A stretch of DNA of 64,000 nucleotides, taken from the NCBI RefSeq assembly GCF_031191185.1, contig NZ_CP133465.1, forward strand, positions 1,856,001 through 1,920,000, in the 5' to 3' direction. Source of the stretch: Prevotella nigrescens. GTDB taxonomy: Bacteria; Bacteroidota; Bacteroidia; Bacteroidales; Bacteroidaceae. The notes under the pieces are model-generated. The model saw nothing but the letters and a program-made list of their open reading frames with translations. It had not been told where the DNA came from and did no database searches. How positions within the stretch are numbered: the first letter of the stretch is position 1; each line of letters starts with the position of its first letter. This document shows positions 34,842 to 44,833 of this stretch, in pieces. A program made the position numbers and the translations under genes.

Positions 34842-35720
34842 ATGGTGAAAAGACATAAAAAAGTTGGAAAGCCTCATAGTTTACAAATAGTAACACTCTG
34901 CATAAGCACGGCAATGGTACTAATCTTAATTGGTATGGTTGTTTTAACGGTGTTTACAGGCCGTAACCTTAGCCAATTCGTAAAGGAAAATCTTACCATA
35001 ACAATGATTCTTCAGCCTGACATGAGCAACGAAGAGAGTGCGGCGCTGTGCGAACGTGTAGACCAGTTGCATTATATAAGTAGCCTAAACTTTATTTCCA
35101 AGGAGGAAGCTCTAAAGGAAGGTACACGAGAGTTGGGAGCCAATCCGGCAGAGTTTGCCGGTGAAAATCCATTCACGGCAGAGATAGAAGTGCGCTTAAA
35201 AGCAAATTACGCCAATAACGACTCTATTAAAGCCATCGCTTCACAACTGAAGGCATATAAAGGTGTCTATGAAATTACTTACAGAAAAGATCTTGTTGAA
35301 AGTGTTAATCAGAAATTGGGGAAAATAAGTATCGTGTTATTAATCATAGCAGCTCTGCTTACAGTAGTGTCGTTCTCTTTAATTAACAACACTATACGCT
35401 TAAGTATATATTCCCGACGCTTCACCATACATACAATGAAATTGGTTGGAGCATCGTGGAATTTCATACGTATGCCTTTCCTGCGGCGAGCAGTGTTGCA
35501 AGGCTTCGTGTCTGCGTTGGTCGCAATAATCGTGCTTGGTATTGGAATGTACCTATTGCATAACTACGACCCGGAGATTTCGATAGTTTTGAACACGAAT
35601 GTTATGGTGGTTACAGCCATCATTATGATGGCTTTTGGTATCCTGATAACGTTCTTCTGTTCATGGCTTTCAGTAAATAAGTTCTTGAGAATGAAAGCAA
35701 GTTCCTTGTATAAGATTTAA
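34842..35720 (+). CDS. ftsX: Cell division permease FtsX
   Basis: A 292-residue protein with four predicted membrane spans: one near the N-terminus (VTLCISTAMVLILIGMVVLTVF), a periplasmic loop of about 115 residues, and three C-terminal spans. The sequence FISKEEALKEGTRELG in the loop and the conserved cytoplasmic SIYSRRFTIHTMKLVGAS are FtsX hallmarks. With FtsE it forms an ABC-like complex activating cell-wall hydrolases during division; ftsE is not adjacent here, as is usual in Bacteroidetes. Start chosen at ATG 34842; an in-frame GTG at 34815 is closer to the promoter and less likely. Confidence 0.92.
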   Translation: MVKRHKKVGKPHSLQIVTLCISTAMVLILIGMVVLTVFTGRNLSQFVKENLTITMILQPDMSNEESAALCERVDQLHYISSLNFISKEEALKEGTRELGANPAEFAGENPFTAEIEVRLKANYANNDSIKAIASQLKAYKGVYEITYRKDLVESVNQKLGKISIVLLIIAALLTVVSFSLINNTIRLSIYSRRFTIHTMKLVGASWNFIRMPFLRRAVLQGFVSALVAIIVLGIGMYLLHNYDPEISIVLNTNVMVVTAIIMMAFGILITFFCSWLSVNKFLRMKASSLYKI

Positions 35721-35785
35721 GAAAATACGTGTTTTTATTGCGTTACATATAGACAGTTAGGTAGCGTTTCATAGATTATAACGAA

Positions 35786-36028
35786 ATGAATAAAAAGAAT
35801 TTAGCATTTGGTAGAATCAATTTTATAATGTTGGCTATTAGTGTAGCCATCGTTATTTTAGGTTTTATATTAATGAGTGGCAGTGGTTCTACAGAAACAA
35901 AGTATGACCCAGAGATATTCAGCACTATGCGTATAAAGATTGCTCCTGTAGTTACCTTTATCGGATTTATATCTATTATTGGGGCAATAATGTATCAACC
36001 ACGGCATAAAGACGACACAGAGGGATAA
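35786..36028 (+). CDS. DUF3098 small membrane protein
   Basis: An 80-residue protein with two membrane spans (FIMLAISVAIVILGFILM and IAPVVTFIGFISIIGAIMY). It matches the DUF3098 family, which in Bacteroidetes nearly always lies between ftsX and uppP as here, so a link to envelope growth is plausible. Its stop overlaps the uppP start (TAATG). Confidence 0.88.
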   Translation: MNKKNLAFGRINFIMLAISVAIVILGFILMSGSGSTETKYDPEIFSTMRIKIAPVVTFIGFISIIGAIMYQPRHKDDTEG

Positions 36029-36843
36029 TGGATTTACTTCAGACGATTATTATAGCCATCGTTGAAGGATTAACAGAGTTCTTGCCAGTCTCTTCAACAG
36101 GCCACATGATAATAACTCAACACCTGTTGGGCGTAGAGCAGGGTAATCCCTTTGTCCATGCCTTTACTTTCATCATTCAGTTTGGAGCTATCCTTTCGGT
36201 TGTTTGTTTGTATTGGAAGAAGTTCTTTTCTTTTACGTCTGATATGTGGCGACTGTACAAATTACTTGTCATAGGTGTGCTACCCGCTGTTGTTGTAGGC
36301 TTGGCAGCCAAGAAAAGCGGCTTGCTCGATTGGTTGTTGGACTCTATTTGGGTGGTAGCCATAACGCTTGTGCTGGGTGGTATCTTTATGTTGTTCTGCG
36401 ATAAAATATTTAATAAAGGTAGAGAAGAGAACGAAGTAACGCCTAAACGTGCTCTTTCCATAGGTTTGTTCCAATGCCTTTCGGTCATTCCCGGTATGAG
36501 CCGCTCTATGTCTACCATTGTTGGTGGCATGGCAAACAAACTTACGCGCAAGAAAGCAGCAGAGTTTTCGTTCTTCCTTGCCGTGCCGACTATGGCGGGC
36601 GCAACTATTCTTGACGTGTACGATATGATGAAAGGAGATGTAAAATGGGCTACAAGCGACAACCTTTTCTTATTAGGTGTAGGCTGTGTGGTTTCTTTTG
36701 CAGTTGCCATATTTGCTATGAAGTGGTTTGTCAGCTTCCTTACGAAATATGGGTTTAAAGCCTTTGGTTGGTATCGTGTCATCGTTGGTGTTATCCTTTT
36801 GGCGATGTTGCTTTCTGGAATGTCGCTGAATATGGTCGATTAA
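36028..36843 (+). CDS. uppP: Undecaprenyl-diphosphatase UppP (BacA)
   Basis: A 271-residue polytopic membrane enzyme recycling undecaprenyl diphosphate to the monophosphate carrier for peptidoglycan and surface glycans. Signature 1: EGLTEFLPVSSTGHMI at the N-terminus (glutamate-rich region); signature 2: PGMSRSMSTIVGG (serine/arginine region). Length and span number are normal. Translationally coupled to DUF3098. Confidence 0.97.
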   Translation: MDLLQTIIIAIVEGLTEFLPVSSTGHMIITQHLLGVEQGNPFVHAFTFIIQFGAILSVVCLYWKKFFSFTSDMWRLYKLLVIGVLPAVVVGLAAKKSGLLDWLLDSIWVVAITLVLGGIFMLFCDKIFNKGREENEVTPKRALSIGLFQCLSVIPGMSRSMSTIVGGMANKLTRKKAAEFSFFLAVPTMAGATILDVYDMMKGDVKWATSDNLFLLGVGCVVSFAVAIFAMKWFVSFLTKYGFKAFGWYRVIVGVILLAMLLSGMSLNMVD

Positions 36844-36869
36844 CGTTTAAACGCTTCAGTCAGGGACGT

Positions 36870-37577
36870 ATGAATTTCAAGGAAGGTGTGCTTATTCCTA
36901 TTGACAAACCGTATGGAATAACAAGTTTCAAAGCATTGGCGCACGTGCGCTATCTATGCTCTAAAATACAAGGAGGGCGTGTAAAAATAGGTCATGCCGG
37001 TACGCTCGACCCATTGGCTACAGGTGTTCTCATTCTTGCAACAGGCAGAATGACCAAGCAGATAGAAACTTTGCAGACGCATACCAAAGAGTATGTTGCT
37101 ACAATGCAGTTGGGAGCGACCACACCAAGCTACGATATGGAGCACGAGGAAAACGAAACTTTTCCCACAGAACATATCACAAGAGAGCTGATAGAAACGG
37201 CATTGCAGCAGTTTATCGGCAACATTGAGCAGATACCGCCTACTTACAGTGCTGTAAAAGTGAATGGACAACGTGCTTTCGACTATCGTAGAAACGGCGA
37301 AGACATCATTCTGAAGCCTAAGAAAATAAGGATAGACGAAATAGAAATTACCCGTTTCGATGCCGAGAAGATGCAACTCACACTGCGAGTTGTTTGCGGC
37401 AAGGGTACTTACATACGTGCTTTGGCACGCGATTTGGGTCGTGCCATCAACAGCGGTGCTTATCTTGTTGCACTCCGACGCACCCGTGTAGGTGATATAA
37501 AAGTAGAAGAATGTATAAATTACGATCATTTTAAAGAATGGTTGGACGAACAGAATATAGAAATAGTAGATAAATGA
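36870..37577 (+). CDS. truB: tRNA pseudouridine-55 synthase TruB
   Basis: A 235-residue synthase that makes pseudouridine 55 in the T-loop of tRNAs. The catalytic aspartate is D47 in [33 protein letters not shown] and [12 protein letters not shown] are further family stretches. The start at 36870 ([14 protein letters not shown]) is chosen since a longer frame beginning at 36768 lies inside uppP. The stop overlaps the queA start (ATGA). Confidence 0.96.
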   Translation: MNFKEGVLIPIDKPYGITSFKALAHVRYLCSKIQGGRVKIGHAGTLDPLATGVLILATGRMTKQIETLQTHTKEYVATMQLGATTPSYDMEHEENETFPTEHITRELIETALQQFIGNIEQIPPTYSAVKVNGQRAFDYRRNGEDIILKPKKIRIDEIEITRFDAEKMQLTLRVVCGKGTYIRALARDLGRAINSGAYLVALRRTRVGDIKVEECINYDHFKEWLDEQNIEIVDK

Positions 37578-38761
37578 AGCTTTCGCAATTTAAATTTAAC
37601 TTGCCTGAAGAGCAAGTTGCTTTGTATCCACATTCGTCAGAACGAGTATTAAACCGTGCTGATGGAACAAGTCAAGTATTCAAAGTAACGCGTAGAGACG
37701 AAGCCCGCTTGATGGTTGTGCATAAGAAATCGGGAACGATTGACATGTACAACAACAAGAAAATAAAGGGTGAGCCTAAGGAAGAAGACTATATCCGCTT
37801 TAAAGATGTAGTGAATTATTTTGATGAAGGCGACACCTTTATATTCAACGACACGAAGGTTTTCCCCGCTCGTCTTTATGGAACGAAAGAGAAAACCGAT
37901 GCCAAAATAGAAGTATTCTTGCTGCGAGAGCTGAACCAAGAGATGCGTTTGTGGGACGTTCTGGTAGAACCTGCCCGCAAAATACGTATCGGAAACAAGC
38001 TCTTTTTCGATGAATCAGGAGCTATGGTTGCCGAAGTAATCGACAATACAACTTCGCGTGGTCGTACACTCCGCTTCCTTTACGATTGTTCGCACGAAGA
38101 ATTCAAGCGCGAACTCTATGCTTTGGGCGAGGCACCACTACCCCGCTACATCATAGACAACCGTCCGAAAGGTGCCGACGAGGATTTTGCGCACGCCGAC
38201 GCTGACGACTTGGAGAACTTCCAGACGGTGTTTGCAAAGCATGAAGGGGCGGTTACTGCACCTGGAACAAACCTCCACTTCTCCGAACATCTTATGAAGA
38301 TGATGGAGATAAAAGGCATTCACGCTGCTTACATCACCTTGCATTGCGGCTTGGGCAACTTCCACGACATTGAAGTGGAAGACCTAACGAAGCACAAAAT
38401 GGATTCCGAGGAAATGCACATCTCTGCCGAGGCTTGCAAAATAGTGAACGAAACGAAAGCTGCCAACCATCGCGTGTGTGCCGTTGGTGCAAGTGTTGTG
38501 AAGGCAACGGAAACTGCCGTAGGTACAGACGGTATGTTGAAGGAATACGATGGTTGGACAAACAAGTTCATCTTTCCGCCTTACGACTTCGGTTTGGCAG
38601 ACTCTATGCTCGTTAATTTCTATCACCCGTATTCTACTTTGCTGATGGAGACAACGGCATTTGGTGGCTACGACCTTATCATGGAGGCTTACGACAAGGC
38701 TGTCAAGGCTGGATACAAATTCGGTTGCTTCGGAGATGCATTGCTTATATTGAACGATTAA
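37574..38761 (+). CDS. queA: QueA, S-adenosylmethionine:tRNA ribosyltransferase-isomerase
   Basis: A 395-residue enzyme that moves the ribosyl part of AdoMet onto preQ1-tRNA to give epoxyqueuosine. Family stretches: [29 protein letters not shown] and the near-C-terminal [16 protein letters not shown]. It is longer than the common 340-350 residues, with an insertion in the first third ([21 protein letters not shown] region). It overlaps truB by 4 bp, tying two tRNA modification genes into the ftsX-uppP operon. Confidence 0.96.
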   Translation: MKLSQFKFNLPEEQVALYPHSSERVLNRADGTSQVFKVTRRDEARLMVVHKKSGTIDMYNNKKIKGEPKEEDYIRFKDVVNYFDEGDTFIFNDTKVFPARLYGTKEKTDAKIEVFLLRELNQEMRLWDVLVEPARKIRIGNKLFFDESGAMVAEVIDNTTSRGRTLRFLYDCSHEEFKRELYALGEAPLPRYIIDNRPKGADEDFAHADADDLENFQTVFAKHEGAVTAPGTNLHFSEHLMKMMEIKGIHAAYITLHCGLGNFHDIEVEDLTKHKMDSEEMHISAEACKIVNETKAANHRVCAVGASVVKATETAVGTDGMLKEYDGWTNKFIFPPYDFGLADSMLVNFYHPYSTLLMETTAFGGYDLIMEAYDKAVKAGYKFGCFGDALLILND

Positions 38762-38778
38762 ATTTTGTTTCAAAGTCT

Positions 38779-39204
38779 TTGGAATCGACAGATACAGGAA
38801 AGCATAGGGTGTATCTTGGGTTAGGTTCTAACCTTGGTAACCGTAAGGCTATATTAAATGAAGCCATCTCCTTTATTCAAAGTAGGGTAGGAGAAGTGGT
38901 CAAGCAATCTTCATTTCTCGAAACTGAACCTTGGGGATTTGAAAGTCCCAATAAATTCCTTAATGCCTGTATATGTGTGAGTACACAATATGAACCCTAT
39001 GAAATATTGAGGACCACGCAGGCAATTGAGAAAGATATGGGGCGTAGTCATAAAACTGCTAATCATAAATATCAAGACCGTATTATTGATATTGATATTC
39101 TGATGATTGATGACCTTAAAATAGATGATTCAGACCTTAAAGTACCTCATCCGTTAATGAAAGAACGCGACTTTGTCATGATTCCTCTAAAAGAGATTAT
39201 GTAG
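38779..39204 (+). CDS. folK: FolK, 6-hydroxymethyl-7,8-dihydropterin pyrophosphokinase
   Basis: About 141 residues. The pterin site GLGSNLGNR, the metal/ATP region RIIDIDILMID and the C-terminal PHPLMKERDFVMIPL are diagnostic. It transfers pyrophosphate from ATP to the pterin in folate synthesis. No ATG is available: a TTG at 38779 or a GTG at 38809 (directly before VYLGLGSN) must be used; I list the longer. Located just after queA in the same operon. Confidence 0.9.
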   Translation: MESTDTGKHRVYLGLGSNLGNRKAILNEAISFIQSRVGEVVKQSSFLETEPWGFESPNKFLNACICVSTQYEPYEILRTTQAIEKDMGRSHKTANHKYQDRIIDIDILMIDDLKIDDSDLKVPHPLMKERDFVMIPLKEIM

Positions 39205-39345
39205 CAAACAAGTACTTATTTAGAGGTAGAAAGTTGATGAATGATTAATATTACATAATGGAACAGGAAATTAATTAAAACCGACTATTCTACGAAATTA
39301 ACCAGCATGAGCGCAAGAACCTTTGCTGAATACTTTATATTTTCG

Positions 39346-39375
39346 TTTATTATTCGCTTTTATTTATTAACTTTG
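39346..39375 (+). promoter_or_regulatory. Promoter of holB / ricT / gldH genes
   Basis: TTTA (39346-39349, three of four matches to TTTG), 18 bp, TAACTTTG (39368-39375). Confidence 0.6.
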
Positions 39376-39450
39376 CAGTCTAAATATTTAAAGAAGAGTT
39401 ATAAGAGTCTTCAGAACATAGCGAATATTCTATTGTAATAGGAAGTAGAG

Positions 39451-40572
39451 ATGGACTTTTCGGAAGTTATAGGACAAAAAGAAATGAAGCAGCGGCTGCT
39501 GAAAATGGCAAACGACAAGCACGTCCCGCATGCTTTACTTTTTTGTGGACCTTACGGTTCAGGCAAAATGGCTTTGGCGATGAGCTTCGCAAGCTATTTG
39601 CTTGAGACCTCTTCAACTTCACCGGAAAAGGCAAAAGCTATGCTGAAGAAATGGGAGCACCCTGATCTTCATTTTACTTATCCTACTATAAAATTGCCAA
39701 ATACAAGTTCAGAGTTCCAGCCAACAAGTAATGATTTTGCAAAAGAATGGCGCAAAATAATAATGGAGGGGGCTTATTTCGATATTCGCAGATGGATGAA
39801 CGAAATGGGAGCAACAACTCAGCAAGCTATTATAACAGCGGCTGAAAGTGATAATATCTCAAGAAGTCTTGCTCTGAAATCAAGTCAAGGTGGTTATAAG
39901 GTTTCCATAATATGGCTACCTGAGCGAATGAATTTGTCTTCAGCAAACAAGATTCTGAAACTTTTGGAAGAACCTACCGAGGGGACTATATTCTTGATGG
40001 TGAGCGAAGAGCCAGAGAAATTGTTAGAAACGATAATCAGTCGGACACAACGGATAGACATTAAACGTATAGACGATGCTGACATAGAGAACGCATTGAT
40101 AGCACAGCGTGGATTGGATATAGACGTTGCTCATCGTATAGCAAGACGCGCCAGAGGAAGTTGGCTGAATGCAATTGATGAATTGAGTAGTAATAATGAA
40201 GCTGAAGAATTTCTACAACTCTTCCAACAACTTATGCGAGCATGTTATGCACGTGCCATAAAGGCTTTAAAGCAATGGAGCGAGACTGTAGCTGCATTTG
40301 GTAGAGAGAAAGAAAGACGTATGTTGGTCTACTTTCAACAACAAGTGAGGGAGAACTTTATGTTCAATTTCCGTAATCCAGAACTTGTTTACATGTCGTT
40401 AGAAGAGGAAGAATTTGCTAAAAAGTTCTCGCGTTTCATAAACGAAAGAAATATAATAGAGATTAATGAACTATTTCAGAAATGCCGTAAAGATATTGGA
40501 CAGAATGCCAATGGAAAAATAGTATTCTACGATATGGCTCTGAAAATGATAGTTTTACTTTTACGGAAATAA
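39451..40572 (+). CDS. holB: DNA polymerase III clamp-loader subunit delta-prime
   Basis: A 373-residue AAA+ family clamp-loader protein: VIGQKEMKQRL, PHALLFCGPYGSGK (P-loop-like), then the characteristic NKILKLLEEPTEGTIFLMVSEEPEKLLETIISRTQRI (the SRC-like arginine-finger region reads SRT). The C-terminal helical collar is present. The zinc module seen in many delta-prime/tau subunits is not visible. It heads the group with the RicT-like gene and gldH, a conserved Bacteroidetes order. Confidence 0.92.
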   Translation: MDFSEVIGQKEMKQRLLKMANDKHVPHALLFCGPYGSGKMALAMSFASYLLETSSTSPEKAKAMLKKWEHPDLHFTYPTIKLPNTSSEFQPTSNDFAKEWRKIIMEGAYFDIRRWMNEMGATTQQAIITAAESDNISRSLALKSSQGGYKVSIIWLPERMNLSSANKILKLLEEPTEGTIFLMVSEEPEKLLETIISRTQRIDIKRIDDADIENALIAQRGLDIDVAHRIARRARGSWLNAIDELSSNNEAEEFLQLFQQLMRACYARAIKALKQWSETVAAFGREKERRMLVYFQQQVRENFMFNFRNPELVYMSLEEEEFAKKFSRFINERNIIEINELFQKCRKDIGQNANGKIVFYDMALKMIVLLLRK

Positions 40573-40657
40573 ATATTTGTGCATTATAAACAATATATAC
40601 CCTTGCGTGAGACAATAATAATGATGTTTCAAAGAGGCAAGGTCTCAGAGTTAAGTA

Positions 40658-41932
40658 ATGGATTATAAAAATATGAAATTTAAGATGTGGACAGGTTGCG
40701 ATCGCGGTTTGTGTCATCGTGGCTGTGGTCATTCAGACAAGCAATTGAACACATATGATTGGCTGGAGGATGTTCCTGAAAACATAAATACAACAAATCT
40801 CGTTGAAGTACAGTTTAAGAATACTCGTAAAGGATATTACCATAATGTTAATAATATTGAACTGTGCAAAGGAGACATAGTGGCCGTAGAAGCAAACCCT
40901 GGACATGATATAGGTGTAGTTACGCTTACAGGCAGATTGGTGAAGTTGCAGCTTAAGAAAGCTTGTGGTATTAAGTCGCCGGACGATATTAAACGTGTGT
41001 ACAGAATTGCACGAGAAGCCGACATGGAGAAATATAAGGAGGCCAAAGCAAAGGAACACAGCACGATGATAGAAAGCAGGCAGATAGCAAAAGCATTGAA
41101 CCTGCAAATGAAAATAGGCGACGTAGAGTATCAAGGCGACGGAAACAAAGCTATATTCTATTATATTGCAGATGAGCGAGTAGACTTCCGACAGCTTATA
41201 AAGGATCTTGCAGCAGCGTTTCATGTACGTATAGAAATGAAGCAAATAGGTGCTCGACAGGAGGCTGGCCGCATTGGTGGAACAGGCCCTTGTGGCAGAG
41301 AACTTTGTTGTGCTACTTGGATGAAAAGCTTCTCAAGTGTCTCTACTAATGCAGCACGCTGTCAAGACATCTCGTTAAATCCAACAAAACTGGCAGGAAT
41401 GTGTGCTAAACTAAAGTGTTGTCTAAACTATGAAGTAGATGATTATATAGAAGCAAGCCGGAAGTTGCCTGGAAAAGATATTCATCTACATACTATGGAT
41501 GCAGAATATTTCTTGTTTAAGACCGATATTCTTAATGGGCTTTGTACGTATTCTACCGATAAGAATCTGGCTGTTAATCTTGAAACAATTCCCGTAGAAC
41601 GTGCCAAAGAAATAATAGAAATGAATCGTCTGGGAGAAAAACCGCTGTCATTATTGAATAACGGACAGGCAAGACCTGTTAAAAAGCCCATAGACTTATT
41701 GGCAGAAGCTGACCTGAGCCGTTTCGATAAAGACAAGACTTATAAGAAAAGTGCCCGTCGAAATGGCAAACGGAATGGACAACTCAGAAATCAGGAACGT
41801 AACCAGCAAAATGCAGACACGAACGGACAGAATGGGCAATCACGTCAGCGACGAAATGGAAAGTCTAATTATCAATCAGCACAACAAAGAAATCAGCAAC
41901 AAAAAAGTACAAACGGAAATAGGAATGAATAG
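40658..41932 (+). CDS. PSP1-domain protein (RicT/YaaT-like)
   Basis: A 424-residue protein. A Cys/His cluster near the N-terminus (CDRGLCHRGCGH), the PSP1 core with GPCGRELCC and GMCAKLKCCLNYE, and a long Q/N/R-rich disordered tail (from about residue 360). In Bacillus the RicT homologue belongs to the Y-complex, a Fe-S protein regulator of RNase Y; note that rny is also in this window. The conserved cysteines could ligate Fe-S. Its end overlaps the start of gldH by 8 bp. Confidence 0.88.
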   Translation: MDYKNMKFKMWTGCDRGLCHRGCGHSDKQLNTYDWLEDVPENINTTNLVEVQFKNTRKGYYHNVNNIELCKGDIVAVEANPGHDIGVVTLTGRLVKLQLKKACGIKSPDDIKRVYRIAREADMEKYKEAKAKEHSTMIESRQIAKALNLQMKIGDVEYQGDGNKAIFYYIADERVDFRQLIKDLAAAFHVRIEMKQIGARQEAGRIGGTGPCGRELCCATWMKSFSSVSTNAARCQDISLNPTKLAGMCAKLKCCLNYEVDDYIEASRKLPGKDIHLHTMDAEYFLFKTDILNGLCTYSTDKNLAVNLETIPVERAKEIIEMNRLGEKPLSLLNNGQARPVKKPIDLLAEADLSRFDKDKTYKKSARRNGKRNGQLRNQERNQQNADTNGQNGQSRQRRNGKSNYQSAQQRNQQQKSTNGNRNE

Positions 41933-42422
41933 GAAGGGATATCCCTTTTTGAATTTAGTTATACTTGTCATCACAGTGATGGGCATGGTTGCATGCAACG
42001 ATGCTCGTATATACGACAAGTATAGAGCTTTACCCATTGATGGTTGGGTACGCGCCGACACCGTTACTTTCAAGATTCCACGTCAGAAAGAAGGAATGTA
42101 TAGTATGGATTTAGGAATGCGAGTCTTTCAGAATTATCCTTATAAAAGTATTACGCTCATAGTGGAACGCACAGTTATACGTATGCAACATAAGAAACAA
42201 GTAAAACGAAGTTATCAAGATACAATAGTGTGTAATATTATAGATAATGAAGGAAGATTAGTAGGGAAACGGGGAATAACCACAAGCGAACTCGAGCAAC
42301 GTATTGCTATTTTCCCATTGCAAAGAAACGATTCTCTTAAAATATCCATTTATCACATTATGAGTAAAGAACAACTTCCCGGAATAAGCGATGTTGGAAT
42401 ACAAATACTTAGGAGGAAATAG
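41925..42422 (+). CDS. gldH: GldH gliding-motility-associated lipoprotein
   Basis: A 165-residue lipoprotein: signal MNRKGYPFLNLVILVITVMGMVAC with the lipobox cysteine at about residue 24, then the GldH stretch YDKYRALPIDGWVRADTVTF. GldH was first described in Flavobacterium gliding; non-gliding Bacteroidales such as Prevotella keep it beside the RicT-like gene, where its function is unclear. Start set at ATG 41925; a longer frame reading through the upstream gene's tail is rejected. Confidence 0.88.
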   Translation: MNRKGYPFLNLVILVITVMGMVACNDARIYDKYRALPIDGWVRADTVTFKIPRQKEGMYSMDLGMRVFQNYPYKSITLIVERTVIRMQHKKQVKRSYQDTIVCNIIDNEGRLVGKRGITTSELEQRIAIFPLQRNDSLKISIYHIMSKEQLPGISDVGIQILRRK

Positions 42423-42531
42423 ACAAAGTGGAGTTATCTAAAGTGCTAACAAACTATTCTGTTCTGTAATGAAGAAAATAACAAGAGGAGTTGTCTAAAT
42501 TGGTGAAAAAGCATAGATTATTCTATATTTC

Positions 42532-42563
42532 TTTGTCTAACTCATTGTTTTTATGTACATTTG
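42532..42563 (+). promoter_or_regulatory. Promoter of rpoD operon
   Basis: TTTG (42532-42535), 20 bp, TACATTTG (42556-42563). Probably also transcribes the secreted protein, HPr-kinase-like, peptidase and PqqD-like genes. Confidence 0.75.
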
Positions 42564-42591
42564 TCCACCCTAATGTCAATCCACCTTATAG

Positions 42592-43455
42592 ATGAGACAA
42601 CTGAAAATCACTCAATCGATTACAAATCGAGAAAGTACGGCACTCGAGAAATACCTTCAAGATATAAGTCATGAAGGTCTTGTAAGTGTAGAAGAAGAGA
42701 TAGAATTAGCACGGAAGATAAAGAAAGGCGATGTAAAAGCTCTCGAAAAACTAACGAAAGCCAACTTGCGTTTTGTTGTTTCTGTTGCAAAGCAGTATCA
42801 GAACCAAGGATTGTCGCTCCCTGATTTAATCAATGAAGGAAATCTCGGACTAATAAAAGCTGCGAAAAAGTATGACGAGACACGAGGGTTTAAGTTTATC
42901 TCGTATGCAGTGTGGTGGATTAGACAAAGTATAATGCAAGCCATTTCCGAACAAAGTAGAATAGTTAGGGTACCAATAAACCAAATGGGCGTGATACATA
43001 AAATGCGTAAAGTTGTGCAACAATTCGAGCAAGAGTATCAACGTTTACCCAGCATCGACGAGATAGCGGAACAAATAGATTTGCCAAAAGAAAAGATTGT
43101 AGAAATAATGTCTATGATAACGAAAAAAATATCTATGGACGCTCCAATCTCTACGAACGACGATGGAAATCTACTTGATGTATTACCGAACAAAAACTCT
43201 CCGTCTGCCGATGAAGATTTATTGGAAGAAGGATTAAAGAAAGAAATAGAGCGACTATTGGTGTCACTTTCAGAACGTGAACAAATTATTCTAAGAGGAT
43301 ATTTTGGTATTAACCAACGAGAAATGTCGCTCGAAGAAATTGGAGAACAAACTGGACTGACACGCGAACGTGTCAGACAATTAAAGGAAAAGGCTATAAA
43401 GCGTCTGCGCTGCAATGCAATAGGAGACTCATTAAAAGGATATTTAGGAAAATAA
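42592..43455 (+). CDS. rpoD: Primary sigma factor (Bacteroidetes short RpoD/SigA type)
   Basis: A 287-residue sigma-70 lacking region 1.1, as in all Bacteroidetes primary sigma factors. Region 1.2 (STALEKYLQDISHEGLVSVEEE), region 2 with FKFISYAVWWIRQSIMQAI (-7 recognition and melting), region 3 and region 4 with GLTRERVRQLKEKAIKRLR (-33 recognition). This explains the TTTG/TAnnTTTG promoters seen all over the window. The next gene starts 7 bp after its stop. Confidence 0.97.
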   Translation: MRQLKITQSITNRESTALEKYLQDISHEGLVSVEEEIELARKIKKGDVKALEKLTKANLRFVVSVAKQYQNQGLSLPDLINEGNLGLIKAAKKYDETRGFKFISYAVWWIRQSIMQAISEQSRIVRVPINQMGVIHKMRKVVQQFEQEYQRLPSIDEIAEQIDLPKEKIVEIMSMITKKISMDAPISTNDDGNLLDVLPNKNSPSADEDLLEEGLKKEIERLLVSLSEREQIILRGYFGINQREMSLEEIGEQTGLTRERVRQLKEKAIKRLRCNAIGDSLKGYLGK

Positions 43456-43462
43456 AAAGAAT

Positions 43463-43939
43463 ATGAAATACTGGAAATTTGTTTTTATAACTTTAATGCT
43501 ATTTGGCTTGACAACAACCATAACAGCAAAGGAAGCTTACAAGGCTGCAAAAGTCTATATGTTCGGCTTTTCAGAATCGTTCAACGATTCTACTGTAAAC
43601 TTCACCGATATACAGGCAATAGATGCTTTCGTAGAAAACAACCATACACACTTCTTGATAAACCGCGACGAGTATTCTTACCAGTTGCGTTATTATATTG
43701 AAAGCCGACAACTTAATAGCTACCCCACTTGTATTGTGGTTTATGCGTTTACTGAGAAAGAAGCCATGAAGAAGTATATAAAGTTGCAAGAACGATATAC
43801 GAAAAAGGCAAAACAAAAATATATTGTTAATGCTATCCCATCATCGCAATTCCATTTTAAGACAGTTTTACCCGATGAATTGCGGAAAGAACTGATACGA
43901 CAACGAGACGAAACAGAAGAAAAAGTAGAAAAGTCATAA
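43463..43939 (+). CDS. Secreted protein of unknown function, first gene of the kinase/peptidase/PqqD cassette
   Basis: A 158-residue protein with a signal peptide (MKYWKFVFITLMLFGLTTTITA) cleaved near AKE. The mature part, about 136 residues, has a beta/alpha mix with AFTEKEAMKKYIKLQERYTKKAKQK as a basic helix and a charged C-terminus. No known domain comes to mind. It starts 7 bp after rpoD and ends 4 bp before the HPr-kinase-like gene, so it belongs to that cassette, perhaps as a periplasmic partner or substrate; this is inference. Confidence 0.8.
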   Translation: MKYWKFVFITLMLFGLTTTITAKEAYKAAKVYMFGFSESFNDSTVNFTDIQAIDAFVENNHTHFLINRDEYSYQLRYYIESRQLNSYPTCIVVYAFTEKEAMKKYIKLQERYTKKAKQKYIVNAIPSSQFHFKTVLPDELRKELIRQRDETEEKVEKS

Positions 43940-43943
43940 CTAC

Positions 43944-44831
43944 ATGCAAGCACATAACTTTAGGGTTGCCGAGCTAAACATCCGCATTGTCTTTGTTGAT
44001 AGCGAGAAAAATAATATTAAATTATTGCCTTCGTTTCTTCCGTTCAGCGTAGAAGCGTCTGCCAACGACTTGTTTTTCCAATTAACCGTAGACGATAGCC
44101 TAAGACCAGTATCTAAAGAACAACGGAGAACCATTCGTAACTTCGATACAGGGAATGGCGATACAATTGTTGATAGATTGGAAGATGGAGGATATCAATA
44201 TATTATAAAGGATATAACAGGTGCAGAATGCTGTTTATTAATCACTAACAAGGACTTCACAAACTGTTCTTGCGCACTCAATGGAGACTACAATATGCGT
44301 AGTTTTGGTTTAAACAATGCGCTTATGTTGATATTTGCTTTCGCAGGAGCACATAGGCAAACGTTGTTGATGCATGCTTCGTTAGTACGCAACAACAATT
44401 ATGGATATGCGTTTATTGCAAAAAGCGGAACAGGTAAATCTACTCAAGTTAGTATGTGGTTAAGATTTATAGCAGGATCCGATCTTATGAACGACGATAA
44501 TCCCATTATTCGTTTTATCGACAACGAATTCTGGATTTTCGGAAGTCCGTGGAGTGGTAAAACGCCATGTTATAGAAATGTAAAGGCTAAACTCGGTGCG
44601 ATAACACGTATAGACCGAGCTTCTAACAATTCTATGGAAAAACTTCCACCCATTCAGGCTTTCGCCTCATTGCTCCCATCGTGCTCAAGCATGAAGTGGG
44701 ACACTGATATTTACAATGCCGTTTGCGACATTATAACTAAATTGGTAGAAACAACAAATATCTATACATTGCATTGCTTGCCAAATAAAGAAGCGGCAGA
44801 AGTGTGTTATGCAACCATTAGTAAAGTCTGA
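43944..44831 (+). CDS. HPr-kinase-like ATPase (peptide/serine kinase-like)
   Basis: A 295-residue protein. The N-terminal half resembles the non-catalytic module of HPr-kinase-like proteins in RiPP clusters; the C-terminal half carries Walker A AKSGTGKST at 159-167, the acidic NDDNPIIRF about 20 residues later and a SPWSGKTP stretch. In lasso-peptide clusters related kinases phosphorylate the precursor peptide; true HPr kinases control sugar uptake, but no HPr gene is present. Preceded by 4 bp and followed by 2 bp to the peptidase gene. I infer a role on a peptide substrate from the PqqD-like neighbour. Confidence 0.82.
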   Translation: MQAHNFRVAELNIRIVFVDSEKNNIKLLPSFLPFSVEASANDLFFQLTVDDSLRPVSKEQRRTIRNFDTGNGDTIVDRLEDGGYQYIIKDITGAECCLLITNKDFTNCSCALNGDYNMRSFGLNNALMLIFAFAGAHRQTLLMHASLVRNNNYGYAFIAKSGTGKSTQVSMWLRFIAGSDLMNDDNPIIRFIDNEFWIFGSPWSGKTPCYRNVKAKLGAITRIDRASNNSMEKLPPIQAFASLLPSCSSMKWDTDIYNAVCDIITKLVETTNIYTLHCLPNKEAAEVCYATISKV

Positions 44832-44833
44832 TA

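Noticed and set aside
41751..41924. N-terminal extension of gldH into the RicT-like gene
   Set aside because: It would place 58 hydrophilic residues before a clear lipoprotein signal peptide.
43592..43816. Minus-strand small frames across the secreted protein gene
   Set aside because: Shadows of the plus-strand cassette gene.
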